Shown here: in pieces, positions 15,919-24,193 of the stretch | Numbering within the stretch: position 1 is the stretch's first letter | How the letters are laid out: each line of letters starts with the position of its first letter | Assembly: GCA_910585805.1 (NCBI GenBank) | Contig: CAJUFB010000020.1 | Span: 1-54,152 of the forward strand | From: an uncultured Acetatifactor sp. | GTDB taxonomy: Bacteria > Bacillota > Clostridia > Lachnospirales > Lachnospiraceae | Reading direction: 5' to 3' | Length of the DNA: 54,152 nt | Notes under the pieces: model-generated | What the model was told of the DNA's origin: nothing | Database searches by the model: none | Seen by the model: only the letters and a program-made list of their open reading frames with translations | Made by a program: the position numbers and the translations under genes

Positions 15919-17310
15919 ATGCAGGTGGTGAAAAAGGCGTTTGCCCATGTGGGCGCCGTGATCAGGGGAATGTTTTTCATAGGCTTTACGATTCAGATCC
16001 TGTTGGGGCTGGCCTGGATGTGCTGTAATTTCGGACAGGTTCAGGATTTCGGCGAGCCGGATACTGCCCTGTACGGAGGCCTGTTTCGGTTGCTTGGGAG
16101 AAGCCCGCAGCTGATGTACCTGCTGCAGCTTGGTTCGGCTTTTCTGGCGGGAGATCTTTTCCTGAGAAGTGTTTGGAGTAGCTTTGCGGGGGAAAGGGCT
16201 TCCCGGAGCGGCAGAGAGCGGTTATGGAGCCTGTGGCGGGCTTTTGCGCTGCTTACGTATCCCTTTGCCATGCAGTGCCATATGGCGATTCAGCCTTTTT
16301 CTTTTATGGGTTCTCTCTTTTTGGTGATGCTTTCGTTTCTGCTTCGGAGCTTTTGCGTGAGGGGAGCCGCGGCGGAAGCCGGAGAGGAAGGCGGCTGTTG
16401 CGCGGCGGCAGCTGCCGGGAGCCGAAGGACAGCTGACCGTAGCGATACGGGTATTTGTTCCGGGAAAGAAAAGGCGTGTGGACATGCAGGGGGCAGGGGG
16501 CTTCCTTCGGCAATGAGGGTCAGGCGGATGACCGGAAACCTGGTCATGGCCGCCGTCTGCGCAGGGGGGTTTATACTGCTGTCCGGCGCGGCGGACGGTT
16601 CGGGGGCGGAAGAGCCGGGGCGAGGCATCCAGGCGGCTATGGCGAGCCGTTTTGCCTGGCCTACCATATGGTATGATCAGGGCAGCTGGACGGAGGATTT
16701 AAGGGAGGCCGTGGAGGACGTGCTGTGGGAGGCTTCCTATTATCCGGAAAATATGGCGCTTCTTCAGTCCGCACTGGAGGAACGGGTTGGGAGAGAGGCG
16801 GCGGAAGCATATTACAGGGAGATGGCTGAGGTGGCATGGCGCAATCATGCGCCCATGATCATCCGTCAGATAGGCTGGGACTTACTGGGGTATACGGTGA
16901 CTCCTGTTATTTTCCAGCTGCAGCTGCGGGGAGAGGCTTATGATTCTTACACGGGGAGAAACTATGAGATAATGCGCGGAAATACGCCTGTTCTGACACG
17001 AAATTATGTGAATTACGGATGCTGGTGGTTTGCCTCGGCACTTTTGCTGTCTTTGCCGGCGTTGGCTGCGGCAGCGGTACAGGGATTCCCGGGACCTGGC
17101 AGACGTCTGAAGGCCCTGGTATGTCCTGTGATGATATGCATTATCTGTTCCGGTATTCTGGTGGGAGTGCTCACCATGCGTGGCGCAGGCCTGATGGATT
17201 ATAAGTACACAGCGCTTATCAGCCAGCTGTGGGTCCTGCCGGCGCTGTTTCTTGCGGAAGAGAAAGAAGATTCTGGACATATCACAGGAACCGTTCCGGG
17301 ATCCCTGTGA
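15919..17310 (+). CDS. Unknown polytopic membrane protein
   Basis: A 463-residue protein I do not recognise. It has about eight hydrophobic segments, starting with residues 15-38, and a large outside-type soluble part (about 235-335) that is aromatic and acidic and contains SYYPENMALL. Between residues 150 and 195 is a low-complexity stretch rich in Ala, Gly, Cys and Arg, probably cytoplasmic. The arrangement recalls GT-C-like or polymer-related membrane proteins, but no DxD-type motif is clear. GGAGACGGG lies directly before the ATG. It is followed by two more membrane proteins of the same sort, so the three may act together. Confidence 0.75.
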   Translation: MQVVKKAFAHVGAVIRGMFFIGFTIQILLGLAWMCCNFGQVQDFGEPDTALYGGLFRLLGRSPQLMYLLQLGSAFLAGDLFLRSVWSSFAGERASRSGRERLWSLWRAFALLTYPFAMQCHMAIQPFSFMGSLFLVMLSFLLRSFCVRGAAAEAGEEGGCCAAAAAGSRRTADRSDTGICSGKEKACGHAGGRGLPSAMRVRRMTGNLVMAAVCAGGFILLSGAADGSGAEEPGRGIQAAMASRFAWPTIWYDQGSWTEDLREAVEDVLWEASYYPENMALLQSALEERVGREAAEAYYREMAEVAWRNHAPMIIRQIGWDLLGYTVTPVIFQLQLRGEAYDSYTGRNYEIMRGNTPVLTRNYVNYGCWWFASALLLSLPALAAAAVQGFPGPGRRLKALVCPVMICIICSGILVGVLTMRGAGLMDYKYTALISQLWVLPALFLAEEKEDSGHITGTVPGSL

Positions 17311-17358
17311 TCAAAAGGAAATGACTGGAAACAGCAAGCGGGAAAGGAGTGGAAGAGA

Positions 17359-18426
17359 GTGTGCGGACAACTGTTTTTGCTGGCCCTTCTGCTGTTGGCG
17401 GTGCCTGCCGTCATTGGAGGGCTGTTTTATAAAGTGGATAAGCTGGCTGAAAATCTGTTTTTCCGCTGGGCAGGAGGGCAATTTCTCCTGTGGGCCGGTT
17501 TTCAGCTGATCTGTGTGCCGCTGATCCTGAAAGAGGAGAGCTTCAGCCGCCTGGTACAGCTGTTTTCGGGATATCTGGCGGCGCTGATGCTTCTGGCGGC
17601 GGCGGTGGAGATTCAGCGTCTGGTGAAGGGAAAGAGGGTATTGCGCTTCTCCGAAAAAAAGACAGGCGGCGGAAAAGGCGTTTCGGGCACGCTGCTCTGG
17701 ATTCTTTTCTGGGGCGTGCTGCTGTTTCAGCTTCTACAGGCGGTGCGGCTCTCCTATGCGGATACGGATGACGCTTTTTATGTGGCCATTTCTTCCATTA
17801 CGCAGGAATCGGATACCATGTATCAGGTGCTTCCCTATACAGGCGGCGCCACGCAGCTGGACGCCAGACACGGACTGGCGCCTTTTCCCATCTGGATATC
17901 GTTCCTGGGCAGGCTGTCGGGAATGCCTGCGGTAACCGTGGCGAAGGTGGTGCTTCCGGTTGCGCTGATCTCCATGGCTTATGCGGTTTACTATCTGTTT
18001 GCCAGGGTACTGTTTCCCGGGAAGGGGCGGCAGCGGGCGCTGTTTCTGGTATTTGCGGAGCTTCTGGTCTTATTCGGAAATCAGTCCATCTATACGGCGG
18101 AAAATTTCCTGATCGCCAGAAGCCGGCAGGGCAAGGCGGCGCTGGGAAGCATCGTGATCCCCTTTCTTCTGTTTTGCCTTTTGCTTTTTCTGAGAAAAAT
18201 ACAGCAGAAGGAGCGGATCCCGGTATCTTTTTATTTCCTGATGGGAGCCGTAACGGTGACGGGCTGCCTGTGCAGTACCCTTGGGGCATTGCTGATGTGC
18301 ATGGCCGTGGGGATTGCGGGGCTTCTGGGGACTGTCTGCTATAAGCGGCTGCAGGTGCTGTTCCCGCTGGCTGCCTGTTGTGTTCCCTGTGTAGTGTTTG
18401 CTGTTCTTTATCTTGTGATCGACTGA
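17359..18426 (+). CDS. Polytopic membrane protein, possibly DUF6077-like, N-terminal part
   Basis: A 355-residue protein with about nine membrane segments. It contains SYADTDDAFYVAISS near residue 135, an acidic outside loop like those in GT-C glycosyltransferases, where the Asp residues hold the carrier phosphate or metal. It starts with GTG at 17359 after GGAAAGGAGTGG. The C-terminus stops inside what looks like a membrane segment (FAVLYLVID). The next gene starts 11 bases later in another frame and continues with membrane segments and a soluble C-terminal region. The two may form one split protein. The family name is from memory and uncertain. Confidence 0.65.
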   Translation: MCGQLFLLALLLLAVPAVIGGLFYKVDKLAENLFFRWAGGQFLLWAGFQLICVPLILKEESFSRLVQLFSGYLAALMLLAAAVEIQRLVKGKRVLRFSEKKTGGGKGVSGTLLWILFWGVLLFQLLQAVRLSYADTDDAFYVAISSITQESDTMYQVLPYTGGATQLDARHGLAPFPIWISFLGRLSGMPAVTVAKVVLPVALISMAYAVYYLFARVLFPGKGRQRALFLVFAELLVLFGNQSIYTAENFLIARSRQGKAALGSIVIPFLLFCLLLFLRKIQQKERIPVSFYFLMGAVTVTGCLCSTLGALLMCMAVGIAGLLGTVCYKRLQVLFPLAACCVPCVVFAVLYLVID

Positions 18427-18437
18427 CAGGAGGGGTT

Positions 18438-19262
18438 ATGCGGAGTGATGTAACGGCGCTGTTTCGGGAATATATGGGAACGGGAATGATCGTGATCTGG
18501 TATCTTGTGTCCCTGATCTATCTGTGGATGAAGGAAAAAAGAAAGTATATACGCATTTTATTTCTCTATATGCCGGTGATCCTGCTTCTGATCTACTTTA
18601 ACCCGCTGTTTGCGCGGCTGGTATATGAGATGGCGGGGGACGAGATCTACTATCGCATCCTGTGGCTGCTTCCCGTCACGGCGGTGATTGCCTATACCTG
18701 TGTATGCATCAGCGGACAGATCGCGCAGTCAAAGCCTGCCCCGGGCAGTTTGTTTCATGGAAGACAGGAATTGCTTGCAGAGCTTTGTTCCCTGTGTATG
18801 GCAGGGGCGCTTGCGCTTTCCGGCAGTCTGATCTACACAAGCCCTCTGTTTTCCAAAGCGGAGAATCTGTATCATGTGCCGGACAGTGTAGTTCATCTGT
18901 GCGATGCCATCAACGTGCCGGGGAGGGAGGTTATGGCGGCGTTTCCGCTGGAACTGGTGCCATATGTAAGACAATATTCGCCTGTCACCTGTATGCCCTA
19001 CGGAAGGGAGCTGACGGTGGACAGGTGGAATCGCTATGATGCATTAAGCGCGGCCATGGAGCAGGAGGCGGCTGATCTGGAAGTACTGGTTCCGCTGGCC
19101 AGGGAGGCAGGCTGTCATTACTGCATCCTGCCGGCGGAGCGGGAGATCCTGGGAGAGCCGGAAAGCTATGGATGGGTCCGGCTGGGGGAAACTGACGGAT
19201 ATGTCATTTACAGGGACACCGCCATAGAGTTATGGAATCCGGAGACGGGCCTGTATCAGTAA
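18438..19262 (+). CDS. Membrane protein with extracytoplasmic C-terminal domain, likely partner of the preceding gene
   Basis: A 274-residue protein. There are membrane segments at about residues 15-32, 38-55, 75-95 and 115-140, then a soluble C-terminal part (about 150-274) with CHYCILPAE and ending in a short strand-rich section. ACAGGAGGGG gives an excellent ribosome binding site 5 bases before the ATG at 18438. The frame is open upstream to 18378, overlapping the previous gene, so a frameshift origin is possible. IYYRILWLLPVTAVIAY is a motif I associate with long GT-C-like membrane proteins, but it is not specific. Function unknown. Confidence 0.65.
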   Translation: MRSDVTALFREYMGTGMIVIWYLVSLIYLWMKEKRKYIRILFLYMPVILLLIYFNPLFARLVYEMAGDEIYYRILWLLPVTAVIAYTCVCISGQIAQSKPAPGSLFHGRQELLAELCSLCMAGALALSGSLIYTSPLFSKAENLYHVPDSVVHLCDAINVPGREVMAAFPLELVPYVRQYSPVTCMPYGRELTVDRWNRYDALSAAMEQEAADLEVLVPLAREAGCHYCILPAEREILGEPESYGWVRLGETDGYVIYRDTAIELWNPETGLYQ

Positions 19263-19283
19263 ATCCCCACGCGATTCCCTTTA

Positions 19284-19307
19284 GGGACAGCCGGAAAACA
19301 ATGTCCC
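19284..19307. terminator. Small hairpin between convergent genes
   Basis: GGGACA (19284-19289) pairs with TGTCCC (19302-19307) around a 12-base loop and is followed by CTGTTTTC. It lies 21 bases after the plus-strand gene and 51 bases from the end of the minus-strand gene. The stem is short, so this is a weak call. Confidence 0.4.
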
Positions 19308-19358
19308 CTGTTTTCATGGATGACCGGGCAGCCGGGATGCATGGGGAGCGCCGACATA

Positions 19359-20510
19359 TTACTCCACCATATGACTGAAGTAGTTGAGCGCATTTACAAA
19401 GCGTTCGGCTACTTTTTTTCTTCCTGCCGGATTCAGGTGCAGATGGTCGGAGAGGTAATCGGGCGCCTGGTCTTCGTTGATGGTGCCGTAGAGATTGTCC
19501 ACAAAGGTAACCATCCTGGAGGTACAGGAGGCATACTGCTTGATCACATAAGTGCTCAGTACATCCCAGCCGTAGCGCTGGATATCGCTGCTGACATAAT
19601 TTCCGCTTTCGTCCAGGCCGTAGGCGTAGGCCGGGGACATGATGATGATACGGATATTGGGATAACAGTAGTTCAGCAGTTCGATGCCGGCCTCCGTATT
19701 GCCGGTAAACTGTGTGATATCTGTGGAATTCCCGTCATTGTACATGGGGCGCCCGTCCAGATAATCGCTTCCGTCATACATGGCCACTACTACATCTACA
19801 GTGCTCAGGTCAATGGATGTCAACGTGCTGTATACTTCATTTGCCTCCGGAGGAGCATTGTCGCCCAGTGCCTCCATGCCCTTCCGGAATTCTTCCTTCG
19901 TGAAATCATGATAGCCTGTGGCCAGAGAGCACAGCCAGTAAAAATTGAAAATGTCCATGGGATGCGCCTGGCCGTCCAGTTCGCTGCTTTCCGCCGCCAG
20001 ATAGCTGCCGCTGACCGCACAGTTGTAGACGGTGGCGCCGGTCATTTCCCGGATCATACTGGCAAGATTGTCGTCGGCATCCCTGTCATCCGCAAAGGGG
20101 GCATTGCCGAAGACCAGTATGGAAGAGCCTTCGCCGTAATTCTGGTACAGCGGATTGCCCTCGGCGTCAAACAGCGGAAGGAACGTGTCCAAATTATCCT
20201 CATAGGTTCCGGGGCCGTCCTTAAAAATCTCGCCTAAGTCCACAGGGACACCGAAATTCATGACTTTATAGATAATGCCTGCCACAAAGAGCAGGAAGAC
20301 GATCAGGAGGATAATGTGGATATTGATCCGGGAGCGTGAACCGTCTTTTCTTTTTCCGGTCCCTTTCCGGTCAGGGGGCTGGGAGCCAGGGACGGGATGC
20401 CTGTCCGGAATATCTGCGATGCCATCGCTGTCCAGGTCTATGATCTCGATGTCCGGTATGGAAAGTGCATGTCCTTTCTGGCTGTCGGGAGAAGTCTTTC
20501 TTTTTTTCAT
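19359..20510 (-). CDS. SGNH-fold membrane-anchored protein with altered nucleophile block
   Basis: A 383-residue protein. A charged, polar N-terminus (about 65 residues) precedes one membrane segment, then an outside SGNH-like domain. The fold is suggested by ILVFGNAPFADDR (block I position), NCAVSGSY (block II), MYDGSDYLD (block III position) and DHLHLNPAGR (block V, with the Asp-x-x-His). Where classic members have GDS, this one reads GNA, so the serine nucleophile is absent. GGAGGTCCGC lies before the ATG at 20510; the frame is open 21 residues further upstream. It lies on the minus strand, downstream of a minus-strand GT2. It could be a binding protein or use another residue. Confidence is good for the gene, moderate for the fold. 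Confidence 0.72.
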   Translation of the reverse strand: MKKRKTSPDSQKGHALSIPDIEIIDLDSDGIADIPDRHPVPGSQPPDRKGTGKRKDGSRSRINIHIILLIVFLLFVAGIIYKVMNFGVPVDLGEIFKDGPGTYEDNLDTFLPLFDAEGNPLYQNYGEGSSILVFGNAPFADDRDADDNLASMIREMTGATVYNCAVSGSYLAAESSELDGQAHPMDIFNFYWLCSLATGYHDFTKEEFRKGMEALGDNAPPEANEVYSTLTSIDLSTVDVVVAMYDGSDYLDGRPMYNDGNSTDITQFTGNTEAGIELLNYCYPNIRIIIMSPAYAYGLDESGNYVSSDIQRYGWDVLSTYVIKQYASCTSRMVTFVDNLYGTINEDQAPDYLSDHLHLNPAGRKKVAERFVNALNYFSHMVE

Positions 20511-20640
20511 GCGGACCTCCGTTTCTATGTTTTTTGGTTTTATTTTACTATTATGGAACCGGAAAGTCCACATTATTAATATGATTTTAAGAAAATCGAA
20601 AGAAAAAAGAACGGCTGGCTCCGGAACACGCCCGGGGACG

Positions 20641-20748
20641 CTAAGGAAATGCCTCCAAATAACCTACGCAAGTCTGTTGCAGAATCTACAGATTTTATCA
20701 TGTTTACTCTAAACAAAATGCGTAGGTTATTTTCCGGCAGTTCCTAAG
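20641..20748 (-). repeat. Long two-part inverted repeat between two minus-strand genes
   Basis: The left arm is CTAAGGAAATGCC (20641-20653), TCC, AAATAACCTACGCA (20657-20670). The right arm is TGCGTAGGTTATTT (20719-20732), TCC, GGCAGTTCCTAAG (20736-20748). The inner 14 bases are exact complements; the outer 13 pair with a few mismatches. The 48-base loop has two small potential hairpins (CTGT/ACAG and GTTT/AAAC). The right arm overlaps the last codons of the GT2 gene. It may end that transcript or be a remnant of a miniature element. The remaining gap (20511-20640) holds only the AT-rich upstream region of the SGNH-like gene. Confidence 0.8.
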
Positions 20749-21646
20749 AGAAAAAAGTGCGGCTGCTCTGGCCCAGATGTCCCTTGCAGGCATCTATGGA
20801 AGCCTGCAGGAACTGTTTCCAGGTCTGGAAATTGTTGTAATGTCTGAGGATCATATATATATGCTTCAGATACTCCACAAAACAATACCATCTGCCGAAA
20901 TACTGCCTGTAAGTGTACAGTTTGTTCCGGAATGCGTAATAGTTTTTCCAGTTTTTGGGAGGAATGGTGTCCTCGGGAGAGTCGTGGAGGATGGCGGCAT
21001 CCGACAGACAGCGCAGAATGCCGTATTTCCTGCAGCGCAGGGAGTATTCGGAATCATCGTAATTGATGAAATAGTCCGCGTTGGGCAGTCCGGCCTGGAC
21101 AATAACGCTGCTGCGGACTGCGGTCCCTACAAAGGAAAAGAAATCGATGTCATTGACTGCGTTTATATAATCGGCGTCACGCAGGGGCACTTCCTTCAGC
21201 TGGAGCAGGGAGCGCCGGAGCCTGCGGCGGTGGAGATAGGAAACGCCGCCCGGGCAGCGCACTTTTGCGCATAATCCGGCGATGGAAGAACGCTCTGCGG
21301 AAGGAAGCGCAGTGTAGTAGTCGGACAATTTCTGCAGACAGTCCGGATCCGGGTAAGCGTCGTCGTCGGAGATCCAGATCCAGTCGGCGCCTTTCGACAG
21401 CGCCTGCCCGATGCCCAGGGAGAAGCCGCCGGCCCCGCCCAGATTAACATTGCTGTGGTAGACGCTTTTCTGAAAGGGATCGGGTGTATCCGCCCAGGCA
21501 TCCAGAAAAGAGCCGCTTCCGTCGGTGGAGCAGTTGTCCACGATATGAAGGAAAACCGGGAGAAAAGCCTGCCGTTCGTAAGCAGAGAGGCATTTTTTCA
21601 GTTTTTCAAGCCTGTTGTAGGTGACGATGACTACGCCGATCTTCAT
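20744..21646 (-). CDS. Family 2 glycosyltransferase (rhamnosyl/galactofuranosyl-like)
   Basis: A 300-residue GT-A enzyme: GVVIVTYNR at the start, VDNCSTDGS, then NLGGAGGFSLG and WISDDDAYPDPD. The NxGGAGGF and WxxDDD pair is typical of the GlfT/rhamnosyltransferase branch of GT2. GAGGAGGAAACAA places the start at the second ATG (21646) rather than the one 15 bases upstream. It has no membrane segments. It points opposite to the large plus-strand operons, with a 224-base divergent gap before the glucosaminidase gene. The sugar is unknown. Confidence 0.85.
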   Translation of the reverse strand: MKIGVVIVTYNRLEKLKKCLSAYERQAFLPVFLHIVDNCSTDGSGSFLDAWADTPDPFQKSVYHSNVNLGGAGGFSLGIGQALSKGADWIWISDDDAYPDPDCLQKLSDYYTALPSAERSSIAGLCAKVRCPGGVSYLHRRRLRRSLLQLKEVPLRDADYINAVNDIDFFSFVGTAVRSSVIVQAGLPNADYFINYDDSEYSLRCRKYGILRCLSDAAILHDSPEDTIPPKNWKNYYAFRNKLYTYRQYFGRWYCFVEYLKHIYMILRHYNNFQTWKQFLQASIDACKGHLGQSSRTFFS

Positions 21647-21764
21647 TTGTTTCCTCCTCATAGTCTGCAGGATGAGATAGCAATATCATATATCCTTTCC
21701 GACTATTTTACAAGAAGTATTTGTCCGGGCGTGGAGGAAAATGGCGGAAAAAATAAATGCGCTA

Positions 21765-21792
21765 TTGCCAGAAGGGAAAACTATGATATAAT
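21765..21792 (+). promoter_or_regulatory. Sigma-A type promoter for the glucosaminidase gene
   Basis: TTGCCA (21765-21770) and TATAAT (21787-21792) are 16 bases apart, 78 bases before the ATG. It lies in the divergent gap 21647-21870 and reads toward the plus-strand gene. A ribosome binding site (ACGAGGAGG) follows at about 21856. Confidence 0.7.
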
Positions 21793-21870
21793 GACTTTGT
21801 CGGATCGCAGGGTTCGAAAAGGATGATGCAGGCAACAGATATGGGTTTTTAAGATACGAGGAGGCATAGA

Positions 21871-24117
21871 ATGAGGAAATTCAAGATAAAGCTGCAGGCG
21901 GCTGTTCTGACGGTATCCTGTCTGGCGGGTTTACTGGCTCCCATGGGAGCGGCGCGCGCTTCCGGAACCGGCGGCGCACAGGCGGACATGGCGTCTGAGC
22001 AGGAGGATATGGGGCATGCTGCAGAGGGCTGGAAAGCGGTGGAAGCCGGAAACGCATTAAAGGACATACTGGCAGAGCATGAGGTGATGGCGCTGGTATA
22101 TCTGGATGCCACTCAGTCTCTCTGGTCGGACACTTCCTTTGACAGCGCGGAGGTGGCGGCGCTGCCCACAGGACAGACAGTATGGATACGGGATGCCCTG
22201 CAGGATGAAGAGGGCATGTTGTGGCTGAAGGTGGAGACACTAAGCGGGGGAAGGACTCTTCAGGGATATCTCCCCAGGATGTATGCTGCCTGCGCGGATG
22301 AAGCGTTTCTTGCCTGGGAGCAGGAATACGGGATGACGGCGAATGACCCGGGCGCGGCATATGCCATGTCCAGGGACGGGCTGTATGCGGATGTGGAGGC
22401 ATTTCCGGAAAGCTACAGGACATCCCTGTACAGCCTGAAACAGAGGCATCCCAACTGGGTATTTGTCAGAATGGATACAGGGCTGCAGTGGAGTACGGTG
22501 ATCAGCAGGGAGATGCAGGGTGAAAGGAGCTGGATCCATAAGTCGTATCCTGATTATGTAAAGGGAGAGGCCAGGGAGGACGGCAACTGGTATGTGGCTA
22601 CGGAGGGCATCCTGAAATATTTTATGGATCCCCGGAACGGCCTTCGGGAAGATGGGATCTTTCAGTTTGAGCTTCTCACCTACAATCCTACATATCATAC
22701 CGAAGGGGCAATCTCCGCGGTATTGAATAATACTTTTATGAACAGCAGCAGAAATGCGCCTGGAACAGGGCATACCTATGCCCAGATCTTTCTGGAGTCG
22801 GGTTCCCGGAACAATGTCAGCCCTTTTCATCTGGCATCCAGGGTATATCAGGAACAGGGGAACGGGAGTTCGCCGTTGATCTCCGGTTCTTATCCGGGGT
22901 ATGAGGGATATTATAATTATTTTAATATAAACGCAACGGGCAATACTACCAGGGAGGTCATTGAACGGGGGCTGACCTATGCGAGAAACAGAGGGTGGAA
23001 CAATGCGTTTGCTTCCATTCTGGGCGGGTCGTCGGTCATCGCTGCCAATTATATCAGCAAGGGTCAGGATACTATATATCTCCAGAAATATAACGTGAAT
23101 CCCGACAGTCCTCATGGCCTGTATAACCATCAGTATATGCAGAATATCGCAGCGCCCTCCAGCGAGGGGAAGAAGACCATGGAGATGTACCGGGAGGTAG
23201 GTTCTCTGGACAATACCTTTGTGTTCAAGATTCCCGTATATGAAGGAATGCCTGCGTCGGCCTGCCCCATGCCCACTGATTCTTCCACCGACCCGGATAA
23301 CGGATGGCGTGAAGAGAATGGAGGAAAATACTGGTATGAGAATGGCATCCGTCAGGGAACGGAAGGGCGGGGAAAGGAAATCTTCGACCCGGAGACACAG
23401 GCCTGGTACTGGCTGGATGCCGTAGAGAACGGCAGGATGGCTGTGAATAAAGATGTCTATCAGGATTCTTATGCGGGGGAGTACGCTGACCGGGAAGACG
23501 GCACCGGAAAATGGGTGCGTTATGACGAAAACGGCAGGATGGTCAAGGGCGAGGACGAACGGTTCGGCGGCTGGTACCGTTTTGATGAAGTGTCGGGCGC
23601 CATGGTGAAGGGCTGGTATACGGATGCCAATGGCAGGAAATATTATTATGACAGGGAAACCGGACAGATGGTGCATGGCTATGCCATGGTGGACGGAAGA
23701 TATCTGTATTTTGACTACAAGACGGGAATATTTGCGGACCGTGCCTGGAGTACCATCGACGGAGCCGACTACTGGTTTGAAGACGGCGTGAAGCAGGGGA
23801 CGGAAGGACGCGGCAAGGAGATCTACGATCCCGGCACAGACGCCTGGTACTGGCTGGACGCGGTGGACAACGGGAAAAAAGCCGTCTCCAAGGATGTCTA
23901 TCAGGAATCCTACGCCGGAGCTTACGCGGATCGTCCGGACGGCACCGGAAAATGGGTGCGCTATGACGCGGAGGGCCATATGGTGAAGGGCTGGGACAGA
24001 AACGGGAACGGTACCTGGTATTTTGATCCGGAGACCGGTGCCATGGCCAAGGGCGAAGCGATCATAGAAGGAAGGCGCTGCTACTTTAATCCCGGCACAG
24101 GGCGGCAGGAGTGGTGA
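21871..24117 (+). CDS. Secreted glucosaminidase (GH73-like) with cell-wall-binding repeats
   Basis: A 748-residue exported protein. A signal peptide ends near residue 30 (MGAARASG). An SH3-like section follows (about 70-145), then a GH73-type N-acetylglucosaminidase domain (about 180-460) with LESGSRNNVSPFHLASRVYQEQG split over residues 308-331; the Glu in YQEQG or LESG would be catalytic. The C-terminal 270 residues form two long repeats of about 148 residues, each with YWYENG/YWFEDG, GRGKEI.DP, AWYWLDA, GKWVRYD and MVKG. These resemble choline-binding modules. The enzyme should cut peptidoglycan glycan strands outside the cell. The same module occurs in two other genes of this window. Confidence 0.85.
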   Translation: MRKFKIKLQAAVLTVSCLAGLLAPMGAARASGTGGAQADMASEQEDMGHAAEGWKAVEAGNALKDILAEHEVMALVYLDATQSLWSDTSFDSAEVAALPTGQTVWIRDALQDEEGMLWLKVETLSGGRTLQGYLPRMYAACADEAFLAWEQEYGMTANDPGAAYAMSRDGLYADVEAFPESYRTSLYSLKQRHPNWVFVRMDTGLQWSTVISREMQGERSWIHKSYPDYVKGEAREDGNWYVATEGILKYFMDPRNGLREDGIFQFELLTYNPTYHTEGAISAVLNNTFMNSSRNAPGTGHTYAQIFLESGSRNNVSPFHLASRVYQEQGNGSSPLISGSYPGYEGYYNYFNINATGNTTREVIERGLTYARNRGWNNAFASILGGSSVIAANYISKGQDTIYLQKYNVNPDSPHGLYNHQYMQNIAAPSSEGKKTMEMYREVGSLDNTFVFKIPVYEGMPASACPMPTDSSTDPDNGWREENGGKYWYENGIRQGTEGRGKEIFDPETQAWYWLDAVENGRMAVNKDVYQDSYAGEYADREDGTGKWVRYDENGRMVKGEDERFGGWYRFDEVSGAMVKGWYTDANGRKYYYDRETGQMVHGYAMVDGRYLYFDYKTGIFADRAWSTIDGADYWFEDGVKQGTEGRGKEIYDPGTDAWYWLDAVDNGKKAVSKDVYQESYAGAYADRPDGTGKWVRYDAEGHMVKGWDRNGNGTWYFDPETGAMAKGEAIIEGRRCYFNPGTGRQEW

Positions 24118-24193
24118 TGCTTTTCCTGGCTGACCGTCGGGCGGCTGGCGGGACGGCCGGGAGCCGTGAGAGCAGAGAGAAAGGGCATCGCGA

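Noticed and set aside
14487..15980. A 497-residue minus-strand open frame across the aminotransferase gene
   Set aside because: It is a shadow of the well-recognised RffA-type gene on the plus strand.
19320..20237. A 305-residue plus-strand open frame opposite the SGNH-like gene
   Set aside because: The minus-strand frame has a ribosome binding site, a membrane segment and block V of SGNH proteins. The plus-strand one shows no family pattern.
22240..23979. A 579-residue open frame on the minus strand across the glucosaminidase gene
   Set aside because: It is the mirror of a GC-rich coding gene with clear domains. Its translation has no family motif and no ribosome binding site was seen.
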